From Achromobacter aloeverae (lineage in GTDB: Bacteria; Pseudomonadota; Gammaproteobacteria; Burkholderiales; Burkholderiaceae_B): DNA of 64,000 nt. Shown piece by piece: positions 9,264 through 17,952 of the stretch; positions within the stretch are counted from its first letter, which is position 1; each line of letters begins with the position of its first letter. The notes beneath the pieces are model-generated. The model did not search any database and was not told the origin of the DNA. It worked only from the letters and a program-made list of their open reading frames with translations. A program made the translations under genes and the position numbers. The DNA lies in assembly GCF_004121055.1 (NCBI RefSeq), contig NZ_PYAL01000001.1:930001-994000 (forward strand), read 5' to 3'.

Positions 9264-10526
9264 CTAATAGGGAAAGGACGTCCCCATCCAGGCCTTGGGC
9301 TGCAAGGCGTCGACCGTGATGTCCACCTCGCCGTTGACATCGCCGGCGGCCTCGCCGCCGGTCACGCCGGCGATCCGCACGCGCCAGCGCGTAGGCACCT
9401 GGCGGCCATCGTCCTGGCGGCTCCACGCCAGGGCTTCCAACCGGACCTGGTCGCCGCGCAAGACGGTGGCGCGCCCATCCGCGTCTATCCACGTTCCCGC
9501 CCGATACGGTTCGCCGTTCGCCTGGCGCACCTGGAACAGCATCACCTTGGCGCCGGAAGCCAGGTGCAGGGAAAACCAGTCCCATCCCCGCTGGTCGGCG
9601 GACAAGGGCTGGCTGCTCCACTCGCGATCCAGCCACGCCCTGCCCTGTACCCGATGCACCTTGCCCGCGCGCTCCACTTCGCCGTTGACCCGGTAGAACG
9701 GCTGGCTGTAGTAATACGAAGCCTGTCCCTGCCCCGATTTCTCGCTATAACCGCCGTCGCCATGAAGCACCAGGGGACCGTCGGCCGTCAGGTCCAGGCT
9801 GTAGCGGAAGTCCTTGCCGCTCGCCTGCATGGTGAGGTGGTCGAAGTCCGGCCCCCGCAAGGACCAGTCATCTATCCAGGCGTTGAACGATGGCGGCGGC
9901 ATGGCGGACGCCTGCGAGGACACGGTCTCGGCGCCGGACACGGAGGGGTGCCGGGCGTCGGCCGGCGCCCGCACGATCACCCCGGCCTGCCCGATGCCGC
10001 CGCGCGCGAACTTCTCGGCGAACTGATGGGCGCTCGCATCGGTGAGGGCCGCATGGGCCATCCAGGCATTCGGGCTGTCCCACCCGGCCTGCTCGGCGCC
10101 GGGCCGCAAGGCCGAGCGGAACAGGGTCCATTGGACGCCCCAATCGTGCCCATCCTCGTCCTTCAGGTCCGCCGTCACGTACCACCATTCGATGCGATAC
10201 CCGTCATGCGGCCCGTGGTCGGCGGGAAAAACCAGGGGCCGGCCGCGCATGACGCGCGCATACGCGTCGGCGTCGCGTCCCAGGCCCGCATAGCCCGCGC
10301 GCGACGCCGGCGGCGCGGCAGCATCGTCACAACCGCCAAGCAGGCCGACCAGGAGCAGAAGGGCCATGAGCGCGCGGGCTACGGGTCGCGCGCGGGCTAC
10401 GGGTCGCGGGCGGGCCGCGAGTCGGCGGACCATCGACGGGCGGGAGCCGACCAGGCGGGCGCACGGCATGGCCAGCAGCCTCGCCGCGGAACGGATCCAG
10501 GAAAAGTCCCGCCTATTACGTCTCAT
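9264..10526 (-). CDS. AttH/CrtC-like lipocalin-fold lipoprotein, truncated by a nonsense codon
   Basis: Secreted protein of the AttH / carotenoid 1,2-hydratase-like family. Conserved segments are YRIEWWYVTADLKDEDG, WGVQWTLFRSAL, WMAHAALTD, and RAWLDREWSSQPL. A membrane-targeting segment ends in LLGGC at residue 66, a lipobox, so it should be a lipoprotein. The region before it is unusually long (about 53 residues) and contains an 18-bp duplication encoding ARPVAR twice, so the true start may be the in-frame ATG at 10433. The gene overlaps the permease gene by 11 bp. The frame stops at PY-TAG, 19 codons short of the natural end, so activity is doubtful unless the stop is read through. Confidence 0.75.
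   Translation of the reverse strand: MRRNRRDFSWIRSAARLLAMPCARLVGSRPSMVRRLAARPRPVARARPVARALMALLLLVGLLGGCDDAAAPPASRAGYAGLGRDADAYARVMRGRPLVFPADHGPHDGYRIEWWYVTADLKDEDGHDWGVQWTLFRSALRPGAEQAGWDSPNAWMAHAALTDASAHQFAEKFARGGIGQAGVIVRAPADARHPSVSGAETVSSQASAMPPPSFNAWIDDWSLRGPDFDHLTMQASGKDFRYSLDLTADGPLVLHGDGGYSEKSGQGQASYYYSQPFYRVNGEVERAGKVHRVQGRAWLDREWSSQPLSADQRGWDWFSLHLASGAKVMLFQVRQANGEPYRAGTWIDADGRATVLRGDQVRLEALAWSRQDDGRQVPTRWRVRIAGVTGGEAAGDVNGEVDITVDALQPKAWMGTSFPY
10372..10407. repeat. In-frame 18-bp tandem duplication in the AttH-like N-terminus
   Basis: GCGCGGGCTACGGGTCGC occurs twice back to back (10372-10389 and 10390-10407). On the minus strand this encodes two copies of ARPVAR just before the hydrophobic signal segment. 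It lengthens the basic n-region without changing frame. Confidence 0.7.
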
Positions 10527-13119
10527 CGGCGAACTGCCTGATCAACTCCGCCGGCTGCCGGCGCCGCAACTGCCACACCGGCCATGCGGCCGCCAGCAGG
10601 CTCGTCAGCAGGCCCAGCATCCCCAGCGTCAACAACTGCGATGGGAAGACATACAGCGGAAGCCGCCAGCCGAAGGCCTGCACATTGACTACCGCCACCA
10701 GCGTCCACGCCAGCAGCACGCCCAGGGGCATGGCGCATAGCACCGTCATCGAGGACAGCGTCAGCACCTGGCCCAGCGCCAGCCAGGCCAGGCGGCGGCG
10801 CGGCACGCCCAGCGCCCACAGCGGCGCCAGTTGCGCCAACCGTCCCTGGCTCAGCGTCAGCAGGCTGATGAACAAGGCGATCCCCGCCACGCCCAGCGTC
10901 AACGCGTTCAGCGCGCCAGTGGCGGCGAAGGTGCGTTCGAATACTTGCGTGGACCACAGCTTGATCGACGCCTGCTCGGCGACTTGCATGCCCTCCCCCG
11001 CATAACGCTGCTCCAGCGCCGCCCGCAGCATCGCGACGACGTGCTCGCCAGCGCCGGGCGCGGAGGCCGCATAGACGTTCACGCTGCGCAACACCGCTGC
11101 CGGATCCCGCCGCCGCAATACGTCGGCGTCCATCAGCACATGCCCGCGCGGATTGCCGTAATCGGCGTAACGGGCCACCACGGTAAACATGGATGACGGC
11201 GCCGACGCCCCGGCCGCGCCCGCGCCCAGGTCGAGCGCATCCCCCAGCCGCAGCCCCAGCCGTCGCGCCAACTGCTCGCTCACCATCACGCCGCGCCCGG
11301 CCGCGACCTGCCGCCACGCATCGGCCGACTGCTCCAGCAGGGGCCATTGCCGCGCGGTCTCGGGGTCATCGACGACGCCCTGCAACTCCACGGGCCAGCC
11401 CCGTACCTGCGTGGCGGCACGCCACTGCGGCAGCGCCGCGCGCACGTCGGATCGCGTCCGCAGCCATTGCACGGCTTCGACACCCTGGGCGCTGTCGCGC
11501 GGGTTCAGATAAATGTCGGCGGACAGGCGCTGGTCCAACCACCCAACGAAGGTCTTGCGAAAACCTTCGGTCATGCCGCCCACGCCCACGCTGGCGCCCA
11601 GGGCCAGCAACAGGGCCATCAAGGCCAGGCTCAAGGCCGGCAATTGCTGCCGGCTGTCGGCGATGAACCACGATGCCAGGGGCCCGCCCGCGTGCCGCGC
11701 GCCCCAGGCCAGCATCGCGTCCAGCAAGACGGGAAGCAGCAAGGCCGAGGCCAGCAGGATTGCCGCCTGCATCGCGAACGCCGTCGCCAGGCTGTCGCCC
11801 GCCAGCGCGCACGCGATCGCGAATGCCGCCAGCAGGGCGGCCTGCAGTACGTGGCGCCGCTGCCGCGACGCCTGCGCGCCGCGCCACGCCTGCGGCCGCG
11901 CGATGGCCAGCAGGGGCAGGCGGGACGCGCGCCAAAGGCTGCCGGCGCCCGCAGCCAGCGCGCCCAGCAGGGTCATGCCCATGCCTGCCCACCACCACCA
12001 GGCCGGCAGGCTCAGGTGTCCCGCCACCTCCGCGCCATACAAGCCGCGCAAGCTGGCGGCCATATTGCCCAGCAATAGTCCCGCCAGCACATAGCCGCTG
12101 GCGACGCCGGCCACCCCGCCCACCAGTGCGAACGCACCCAGTTCGACCGCCAGCGCGGCCATCAGCGCTCGCAGGCTCACGCCGCATGCCCGCAAGGTGC
12201 GCAACAGGGACCGGCGCTGCTCCAGGGCAAGGCCGATGGACGCATGCACGATGAACAGTCCCACGATGAAGGCGAGCATGCCCAGCGCCGTGAGATTGAG
12301 ATGGAAGCTTTCGGTCAGGCGTCCAAGATCGTCGCGGTCGTCGGCGCGCGCCAACACCAGTTGGTCGGACCACGGCGCGGGAGGCGCGAATTCGGCGCCC
12401 GCTCCCGCCGCCTGGCTTGCGCCGGCCACCAGCAGGCGCGACACCTTGCCCGGCTCGCGCAGCAGCGCTTGCGCATGGCCGATATCCGTCACCAGCACGC
12501 CCGGCGCCAGATCGGGTTGCACGTGCAGCACAGGCAGTTCCTTGCCGTCCAGCGTCACGGGCCTGGGACCCGCCCCCTGGCCATCCTTGCCCGCCATCCG
12601 GTCCTCTCCCGAGCCCTCTTTCGCCCCCTCTCGCTCGCCACCGCGCCAGCTTTCCGCCAAGCCCAGCCGCCGCACCGTATCCGGTCCGGCCCACACCTGC
12701 CCCGGCTCGCCGATGAACGTAGCCATATCGAAGGCCTTGGCGACCTGCCCCGCCACCGCCGTTCCGGGCGGCAGGCTGAACGGCTCGATGCCCATCACCC
12801 GCAGCGTCACGGGCGGCGTACCGGGAAACCGCAGCGAGCCCTCCAGCACGGGCGATACCTGCCATCCGGCGAGGCGCAGCCGCACGTAGACGTCCTGGTC
12901 GATAAAGTTGCCGTGGCGCGGCAGCCATTGCGTCTGCGCCGGTCCCAGCAGCACCGCGCTGGCGCGCGCATAATCGGCCCTGGCCTGCGCATTCAGGGCC
13001 TGGACGCCGCTCCACAGGGCCGTCGCCAGCCACAGGCCGCACGCGATGCTGGCGCATTGCAGGGGATGCCGGCGCCAATGGCCGGCCAGGGCCCGCATGC
13101 AGGAAAGAAATGCCCGCAT
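10516..13119 (-). CDS. ABC transporter permease, FtsX family (fused AttF/AttG type)
   Basis: An 867-residue inner-membrane protein. A first membrane segment lies near 18-38, followed by a large periplasmic region, a multi-helix FtsX core from about 285 onward (LNLTALGMLAFIVGLFIVHASI), a second extracytoplasmic domain, and a second FtsX core near the C-terminus (LTLGVAGIALFISLLTLSQG). This two-module layout matches FtsX-type permeases that work with MacB-like ATPases and do not import small solutes. The ATPase stop and this start share one base (TGATG), so they are coupled. The AttH-like gene follows, giving an AttEFGH-like operon. An earlier in-frame start inside the ATPase gene was rejected. 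Confidence 0.85.
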   Translation of the reverse strand: MRAFLSCMRALAGHWRRHPLQCASIACGLWLATALWSGVQALNAQARADYARASAVLLGPAQTQWLPRHGNFIDQDVYVRLRLAGWQVSPVLEGSLRFPGTPPVTLRVMGIEPFSLPPGTAVAGQVAKAFDMATFIGEPGQVWAGPDTVRRLGLAESWRGGEREGAKEGSGEDRMAGKDGQGAGPRPVTLDGKELPVLHVQPDLAPGVLVTDIGHAQALLREPGKVSRLLVAGASQAAGAGAEFAPPAPWSDQLVLARADDRDDLGRLTESFHLNLTALGMLAFIVGLFIVHASIGLALEQRRSLLRTLRACGVSLRALMAALAVELGAFALVGGVAGVASGYVLAGLLLGNMAASLRGLYGAEVAGHLSLPAWWWWAGMGMTLLGALAAGAGSLWRASRLPLLAIARPQAWRGAQASRQRRHVLQAALLAAFAIACALAGDSLATAFAMQAAILLASALLLPVLLDAMLAWGARHAGGPLASWFIADSRQQLPALSLALMALLLALGASVGVGGMTEGFRKTFVGWLDQRLSADIYLNPRDSAQGVEAVQWLRTRSDVRAALPQWRAATQVRGWPVELQGVVDDPETARQWPLLEQSADAWRQVAAGRGVMVSEQLARRLGLRLGDALDLGAGAAGASAPSSMFTVVARYADYGNPRGHVLMDADVLRRRDPAAVLRSVNVYAASAPGAGEHVVAMLRAALEQRYAGEGMQVAEQASIKLWSTQVFERTFAATGALNALTLGVAGIALFISLLTLSQGRLAQLAPLWALGVPRRRLAWLALGQVLTLSSMTVLCAMPLGVLLAWTLVAVVNVQAFGWRLPLYVFPSQLLTLGMLGLLTSLLAAAWPVWQLRRRQPAELIRQFADET

Positions 13120-13814
13120 CACATCCGCGCCGCCGTCGACGTGGCATCGGCATCGCCGTCGCCGCGGACCTGCCCCAGATGCAGGGTCACCCGCCGCGAC
13201 AGGCGCGCCGCCATGCGCATGCTGTGCGTGACCATGAGCAGGCTGCTGCCCGCGTCGCGCACCAGCGCCAGCAGCAGGTCCAGCACGGCATCGCTGCTGC
13301 CCTCGTCCAGGCTGCCGGTCGGCTCGTCCGCCAGCACCAGGCCCGGCCGGCTGGCCAGCGCGCGCCCGATGGCCACGCGCTGCTGCTGGCCACCGGACAA
13401 CTGCTCGGGATAGCGCGCCAACAGGGGCGCCAGTCCCAGGCGCTGCGCCAGGTGCTCGCTCCATGCCGCATCGTGGCGGCCCGCCAGGCGCGCCTGGAAA
13501 TCCAGGTTGGCCGCCACATCGAGGCTGCCGATCAGGTTGTACTGCTGGAACACCAGGCCGATGCCCGTTCGGCGCCACTGCGCGAGGCCCGCTTCGCGCC
13601 GCGCATGCAGCACCTCGCCGTGGACCCGTACGCAACCGCTGTCGGGGTAATCCAGGCCGGCGACCAGGTGCAGCAAGGTGCTCTTGCCGCTGCCGGACTC
13701 GCCGGTCAACGCCAGGCTTTCCCCCGCATCCAGGCGCAGGTTCACGCCGCGCAACACCGGCAGGCGGCCCTGCGCGGTAACGAACGATTTATGCAGATCC
13801 TCGACGACAAGCAC
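13119..13814 (-). CDS. ABC transporter ATP-binding protein (LolD/MacB type, AttE-like)
   Basis: A 231-residue nucleotide-binding subunit. Walker A is GESGSGKST, the Q-loop lies in GIGLVFQQYNLIGSLDV, the signature is LSGGQQQRVAIGRAL, Walker B is LVLADEPTGSLDE, and the H-loop is in MVTHS. The sequence LADEPTGSLD is typical of the LolD/FtsE/MacB subclass. I chose a GTG start at 13814 because it begins MLVVEDLHKSF with GGAGA 8 bp upstream; the nearby ATG is out of frame. It is first gene of the attE-attFG-attH-like operon. Confidence 0.88.
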   Translation of the reverse strand: MLVVEDLHKSFVTAQGRLPVLRGVNLRLDAGESLALTGESGSGKSTLLHLVAGLDYPDSGCVRVHGEVLHARREAGLAQWRRTGIGLVFQQYNLIGSLDVAANLDFQARLAGRHDAAWSEHLAQRLGLAPLLARYPEQLSGGQQQRVAIGRALASRPGLVLADEPTGSLDEGSSDAVLDLLLALVRDAGSSLLMVTHSMRMAARLSRRVTLHLGQVRGDGDADATSTAARM

Positions 13815-13949
13815 GCATGTCTCCTGGCGGCGCGTCCGGCCATGACAGCCCGGCCCGCCGACCGATGGAAAACCATGCCGCCCGCCATCCCGACGTACAG
13901 GATGCCGGCGGCGCAAAAACACGCAAACCCTCCGCAAAACACCCGCAAA

Positions 13950-13986
13950 AACAAAAGGCACTCCGCCCCAGGGGCGCGAGTGCCTT
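13950..13986 (-). terminator. Terminator after the aspartate carbamoyltransferase gene
   Basis: On the minus strand, AAGGCACTC pairs with GAGTGCCTT, with an inner GC-rich stem, and is followed by TTGTTTTT. It lies 32 bp beyond the stop of the ATCase gene and upstream of the ABC operon. Confidence 0.8.
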
Positions 13987-14017
13987 CCGAGACCACGCGG
14001 GGCGCGGTCCGACGAGC

Positions 14018-15310
14018 TTACTCCAAACCGTGGAACACCGAGTCGTCGGGTCCGACGTGCGAGGGATGCTGCCACGTCACGTCGCGCATCGAATGCTGCA
14101 CCAGGCCTTCCACGCCCAGCAGCACGGCGAAGATGGCCATGCGGATGGGAATCCCGTTGTCGGTCTGGCGGAAGATGGCCAGGCGCGGGTCGTGGTTGAG
14201 GTCGGTGCTCAGGTCGTTGGCGCCGGGCCGGCTGTCGCGCGGCAGCGGATGCATCACGATGGTATCCGGGCCGCAATAGGCGTCGATGGTGGCGCGGTTG
14301 ATCTGGAAATCCGGCGTATAGCCTTCTTGCGCCTCGTCGACGAAACGCTCCTTCTGCACCCGCGTCGCGTAGATGACGTCGGCGCCCGACAGGCCTTCGG
14401 CCAGGGACGTCTTCTGCTCGATCACATTCCCGTTGCGCGCGGCCTGCTCGATGATGTACGACGGCATTTCCAGCCCCGGCGGCGACACCAGCGTGAACTT
14501 CACGCCGCGATACAGGGCCAGCAGCTTGATCAGCGAATGCACCGTACGGCCGTATTTCAGGTCGCCCACCATGGCGATATGCGCGCCATCCAGCAGCTTG
14601 CCCAGGCGCGAGAACTCCGTGAGGATGGTGTAGAGATCCAGCAGCGCCTGGCTGGGGTGCTCGCCGGGGCCGTCGCCGCCGTTGACCACCGGAATATTGG
14701 TGGCGCGCGCGAATTCCGCCACCGACCCCTGCTCCGGATGGCGGATCACCATGGCGTCGACATAGCCGCTCATCACGCGGCTGGTGTCATAGATGGACTC
14801 GCCCTTGGCCATCGACGAGAACGTGAAACCGGTGGTGTCGCACACCGACCCGCCGAGCCGGCAAAACGCCGACCCGAAACTCACGCGCGTACGCGTGCTC
14901 GCTTCGAAGAACAGGTTGCCCAGCACCGCGCCTTCCAGCACCCGCGACACTTTCTGGCGGCGCGCGATGGGCTGCATCATGTCGGCCACGCGGAACAGGT
15001 CCTCCACCGACTCGCGCGTGAACTGGTCGACCGATAGCAGTTGCGGCTTGCCCTCCACGCTGATGCGTTCGCGCAGCGGCCCGGACAGCGCGCTCTGCGT
15101 ATATTTTTCGAGCAGCACATTGTTCTGCACGATTTCCGTGACGAAGCGCTCCACCACTTCCGGCATGGTGCGGAATTCCTGCGAACCTTCCGGCAGCAGC
15201 CAGGTATCGAGGGCGCGCCGCTTGACGCCGATACGCGTGGCGAAAACGTCGCGCGTGAGGTTGAGGCGACGCATGGCGTCGCGCAAAAAGGCTTGCTGGG
15301 AAATGGACAT
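14018..15310 (-). CDS. pyrB: Aspartate carbamoyltransferase with N-terminal HTH-like extension
   Basis: Catalyses carbamoyl phosphate + L-aspartate to N-carbamoylaspartate in pyrimidine synthesis. The catalytic motifs are present: STRTR at 138-142 (carbamoyl-phosphate loop), HPSQALLDLYTI, and MHPLPRDSRPGAND. The protein has 430 residues; E. coli PyrB has 311 with its STRTR near residue 52, so about 86 residues are added at the N-terminus. That part (SQQAFLRDAMRRLNLTRDVF, then ATRIGVKRRALDTWLLP) looks like a cI/XRE-type helix-turn-helix. As far as I recall the long form is common in betaproteobacteria. No pyrR, pyrI or pyrC is adjacent. Catalytic identity is firm, but the role of the extension is not. 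Confidence 0.88.
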   Translation of the reverse strand: MSISQQAFLRDAMRRLNLTRDVFATRIGVKRRALDTWLLPEGSQEFRTMPEVVERFVTEIVQNNVLLEKYTQSALSGPLRERISVEGKPQLLSVDQFTRESVEDLFRVADMMQPIARRQKVSRVLEGAVLGNLFFEASTRTRVSFGSAFCRLGGSVCDTTGFTFSSMAKGESIYDTSRVMSGYVDAMVIRHPEQGSVAEFARATNIPVVNGGDGPGEHPSQALLDLYTILTEFSRLGKLLDGAHIAMVGDLKYGRTVHSLIKLLALYRGVKFTLVSPPGLEMPSYIIEQAARNGNVIEQKTSLAEGLSGADVIYATRVQKERFVDEAQEGYTPDFQINRATIDAYCGPDTIVMHPLPRDSRPGANDLSTDLNHDPRLAIFRQTDNGIPIRMAIFAVLLGVEGLVQHSMRDVTWQHPSHVGPDDSVFHGLE

Positions 15311-15345
15311 GGTCGCCCCTGGGCGGTGGGAAGGATTATGTACGC

Positions 15346-15408
15346 TTTGCGTATATTAATCCCGAGCAAAAACCATGTCTATCGGATTTGCGCGACTTTT
15401 GCGTATAT
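15346..15408. promoter_or_regulatory. Repeated TTTGCGTATAT motif upstream of the ATCase gene
   Basis: TTTGCGTATAT occurs at 15346-15356 and again at 15398-15408, same orientation, 52 bp apart (about five helical turns). Both lie in the AT-rich region between the ATCase start (15310) and the end of the MFS gene. The nearer copy is 36 bp from the start codon, where a promoter would be. They are candidate operators, possibly for the HTH-like extension of the ATCase itself. Confidence 0.45.
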
Positions 15409-15442
15409 ATGACAGCAGGGTCGCGGCGCGGTCCAATCATCC

Positions 15443-16729
15443 TCAGGCCGACGGCTGCGCTGCTGCGGTGCGAGCGACCTTCGCGTTGCGCACCTGCAAG
15501 GCGATGAGGGCGGCGACGACGCCGGTGGCGCCGGAAATCAGGAACGCATTCAGGTAGCTGCCCTGCGCGGTGCGGACGGCGCCCGCCATGAAGGCCGCGC
15601 TGGCGGCGCCCAACTGGTGGCCGGCCACGATCCAGCCGAACACGATGGGCGCATCGCGCTCGCCGAACGATTCCACGGTCAGTCGCAGCGTCGGCGGCAC
15701 GGTCGCGATCCAGTCCAGGCCGTAGAACACCGCGAAAATGCCCAGGCTGTAGATGGAAAAATCGGAAAACGGCAAAAACATCAGCGACAGGCCACGCAGC
15801 CCGTAGTAGACGAACAGCAGCTTGCGCGGGTCGTAGCGGTCGGTCAGCCAGCCCGACGCCGTGGTGCCGACGAGGTCGAACAAACCCATCACGGCCAGCA
15901 AGCCCGCCGCGCGCACCTCGGCGATGCCCTGGTCATTGCAAAGCGCGATGAAATGCGTGCCGATCAAGCCATTGGTCGTGAAACCGCAAACGAAGAACGT
16001 GGCGAACAGGAACCAGAAGTTGCGGGTGCGCACCGCCCTGCCGAGCACGGCAAAAGCCGCTTTAAGGGGATTGGCATGCACCGGCGCGGGCGCCTTGTAG
16101 CCCACACCGGCGCCATAGGGGACCATGCCGATATCGGACGGCCGTTCAGGCAGGATCAGCCAGGCCAGCGGCAAAAGGCAGAAGCACACCGCGGATATCG
16201 TCAGGACCACGGGCCGCCACCCCCCGCTTTCAGCCAGGGCGGCCAGGCCGGGCAGGAAGATCAACGTGCCCGTGGCGGTACTGGCCGTCAACAGCCCCAT
16301 CATCAGCCCGCGATGCTTGACGAACCAGCGATTGACCACGGTGGCCCCGAAGACGATGGCCACGCAGCCGGTGCCGACGCCGGACAGCACGCCCCAGCTA
16401 AGGACCAGTTGCCAGGGCTGCGTCATCCAGGCGCTGGCGCCGGTGGCGACCGCCATCAGCGTCAACGCGCACAGCAGCGTGCGGCGCACGCCGAAGCTTT
16501 GCATCAGGGCCGCCGCGAACGGGCCAACCAGGCCGTAGAGAAAAATACCGATCGCCGCGGACAGCGAGGTGACATCGCGGTCCCAGCCAAACGCCTTCTC
16601 CAGCGGCACGATCAGCACGCCAGGCGCCGAACGCTGGCCCGCGCCCGCCAGCAGGGCCAGGAAGGCGATGGCGACCACGACGAACGCATATTTCTGCCCG
16701 AAGGGACGCCGAGATATCGTTGAATTCAT
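15443..16729 (-). CDS. MFS transporter (OFA / monocarboxylate-type)
   Basis: A 428-residue major facilitator with about 12 membrane helices. It begins with VVVAIAFLALLAGAGQRSAPGVLIVPLEKAFGW, has the central hydrophilic loop expected around 195-225, and the second-half loop GWLTDRYDPRKLLF. The overall pattern resembles oxalate/formate- or monocarboxylate-type facilitators. It is divergent from a TetR regulator with a dyad 5 bp from its start codon, so TetR control is likely. The substrate is unknown. Confidence 0.8.
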   Translation of the reverse strand: MNSTISRRPFGQKYAFVVVAIAFLALLAGAGQRSAPGVLIVPLEKAFGWDRDVTSLSAAIGIFLYGLVGPFAAALMQSFGVRRTLLCALTLMAVATGASAWMTQPWQLVLSWGVLSGVGTGCVAIVFGATVVNRWFVKHRGLMMGLLTASTATGTLIFLPGLAALAESGGWRPVVLTISAVCFCLLPLAWLILPERPSDIGMVPYGAGVGYKAPAPVHANPLKAAFAVLGRAVRTRNFWFLFATFFVCGFTTNGLIGTHFIALCNDQGIAEVRAAGLLAVMGLFDLVGTTASGWLTDRYDPRKLLFVYYGLRGLSLMFLPFSDFSIYSLGIFAVFYGLDWIATVPPTLRLTVESFGERDAPIVFGWIVAGHQLGAASAAFMAGAVRTAQGSYLNAFLISGATGVVAALIALQVRNAKVARTAAAQPSA

Positions 16730-16733
16730 GTTA

Positions 16734-16751
16734 CTGACCGGTACGTTTCAG
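16734..16751. promoter_or_regulatory. Candidate TetR operator between MFS and TetR genes
   Basis: CTGACCGGTACGTTTCAG is an 18-bp imperfect palindrome (12 of 18 positions symmetric) with perfect CTGA/TCAG ends and a GTAC centre. It lies 5 bp upstream of the MFS start and 53 bp upstream of the TetR start, so one bound dimer could control both genes. Confidence 0.45.
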
Positions 16752-16803
16752 ATTGGCGCATAATACGGATCTGGCCTTCGCACTGTCAAGGACATTCGTG
16801 ATC

Positions 16804-17487
16804 ATGAAAAAAGCCCCCTCGACACCGTCGCCCGCGCCCTCCCCGGAGGCCGCGAAACCCTTGCGCGCGGCCGACCGCATCCAGCGCACCGCCGCCGAGC
16901 TTTTCTATCGGGAAGGCATCAGGGCGGTGGGCGTGGACGAGATCGTCAATCGCGCCGGGGTCACCAAGCCCAGCCTCTACCGCAGCTTCGGCTCCAAGGA
17001 TGAACTGGCGGCCGCCTACCTGCGCGACTACGAATGCCAGTTCTTCGAGCGTTTCGAAGCGGCGATCGCCCCCCACCAAGGCGATCCGCGCGCCCAGCTC
17101 ATTGCCTATTTCACCCATATCGCCAATCGGACGGCCTCGTCGGCCTATCGGGGCTGCGGCATGACCAACGCCGCCGTGGAATACCCGCGCGCGGCCCACG
17201 ATGGCCCGCCGCACCCCGCCCGCCAGGTGGCGGAGGAGAACAAGCGGGAAGTCCGCCGCCGTTTCCGCGACATGGCGGCTGCCGCGGGCGTACGCGATGC
17301 GCAGGGGTTGGGGGACGCGCTGCTGCTGATCCTGGAAGGCTGCTTCATGACCGGGCAGTTGTTCGAAGCCGACGGCGACCGTCCCGCCAAGGCCGCGCCC
17401 GCGGCCGTGCGGCACCTGATCGATGCCTACCTGGCCGACAGCCACGATAGCCAGGCAGCGACCTGGCCAAGGACGGCCGGGCGGTAA
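16804..17487 (+). CDS. TetR-family transcriptional regulator
   Basis: A 227-residue repressor-type protein. The N-terminal helix-turn-helix is clear: RIQRTAAELFYREGIRAVGVDEIVNRAGVTKPSLYRSFGSKDEL, at about 22-68. The C-terminal ligand domain includes RGCGMTNAAVEYP, a motif typical of the subgroup with TetR_C domains binding small organic ligands. I placed the start at MKKAPSTP; an upstream GTG at 16798 is also possible. It most likely represses the divergent MFS gene. The inducer is unknown. Confidence 0.85.
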   Translation: MKKAPSTPSPAPSPEAAKPLRAADRIQRTAAELFYREGIRAVGVDEIVNRAGVTKPSLYRSFGSKDELAAAYLRDYECQFFERFEAAIAPHQGDPRAQLIAYFTHIANRTASSAYRGCGMTNAAVEYPRAAHDGPPHPARQVAEENKREVRRRFRDMAAAAGVRDAQGLGDALLLILEGCFMTGQLFEADGDRPAKAAPAAVRHLIDAYLADSHDSQAATWPRTAGR

Positions 17488-17493
17488 CGACGG

Positions 17494-17952
17494 CTAGGCG
17501 GACACCGGCGCCGGGACCGTGATCATCAGCATCGCCCTGCTGTTCTGGTAGGACGCATCGTCTCGTGTCATGTTCGCGCTGGCGCCTATCGCGCTCCAGC
17601 AGCCGAGCACGAAAGCGACCACCGCGCAGCCGTAGGCCAGCACGCTGACCAGCAGGGGCAGCCAATGGCCGCGACTGGCCCGGCCCGCCGCGATCTGGCG
17701 GAACAGGCAGAAATGGGAAAGATAGGAAAACAGCAGACCCACCGCGGCGCAGGCCAGCCCCGCCGTATACGCCAGCATCGCTTCCTGCAGGTCCGGCGGG
17801 TCGATATCCGGGCCCACGATGCCCAGCGTGAACGACAACGCCAGCAGCAAGGCGACGCCATTGGCCAGCCCCAGCAGCCGGAATCCCGCCAGGGCATGTT
17901 GGGTCAAGGCCTGGTAGGCGTTGGCGGGGCGCGTGTTTTCAGGCAAATCCAT
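17494..17952 (-). CDS. Three-helix membrane protein, unknown
   Basis: A 152-residue protein convergent with the TetR gene (6-bp gap). Three hydrophobic segments are visible: GLANGVALLLALSFTLGIVG (about 27-47), MLAYTAGLACAAVGLLFSYL (about 59-79) and LPLLVSVLAYGCAVVAFVLG (about 97-118). The start MDLPENTRPANAYQAL is an ATG at 17952; longer readings overlap the divergent small gene upstream. No family was recognised. Confidence 0.6.
   Translation of the reverse strand: MDLPENTRPANAYQALTQHALAGFRLLGLANGVALLLALSFTLGIVGPDIDPPDLQEAMLAYTAGLACAAVGLLFSYLSHFCLFRQIAAGRASRGHWLPLLVSVLAYGCAVVAFVLGCWSAIGASANMTRDDASYQNSRAMLMITVPAPVSA

Noticed and set aside
8397-10541. A 714-residue open frame on the plus strand
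   Set aside because: It runs out of frame through rdgC and antisense through the AttH-like gene; no domain is visible.
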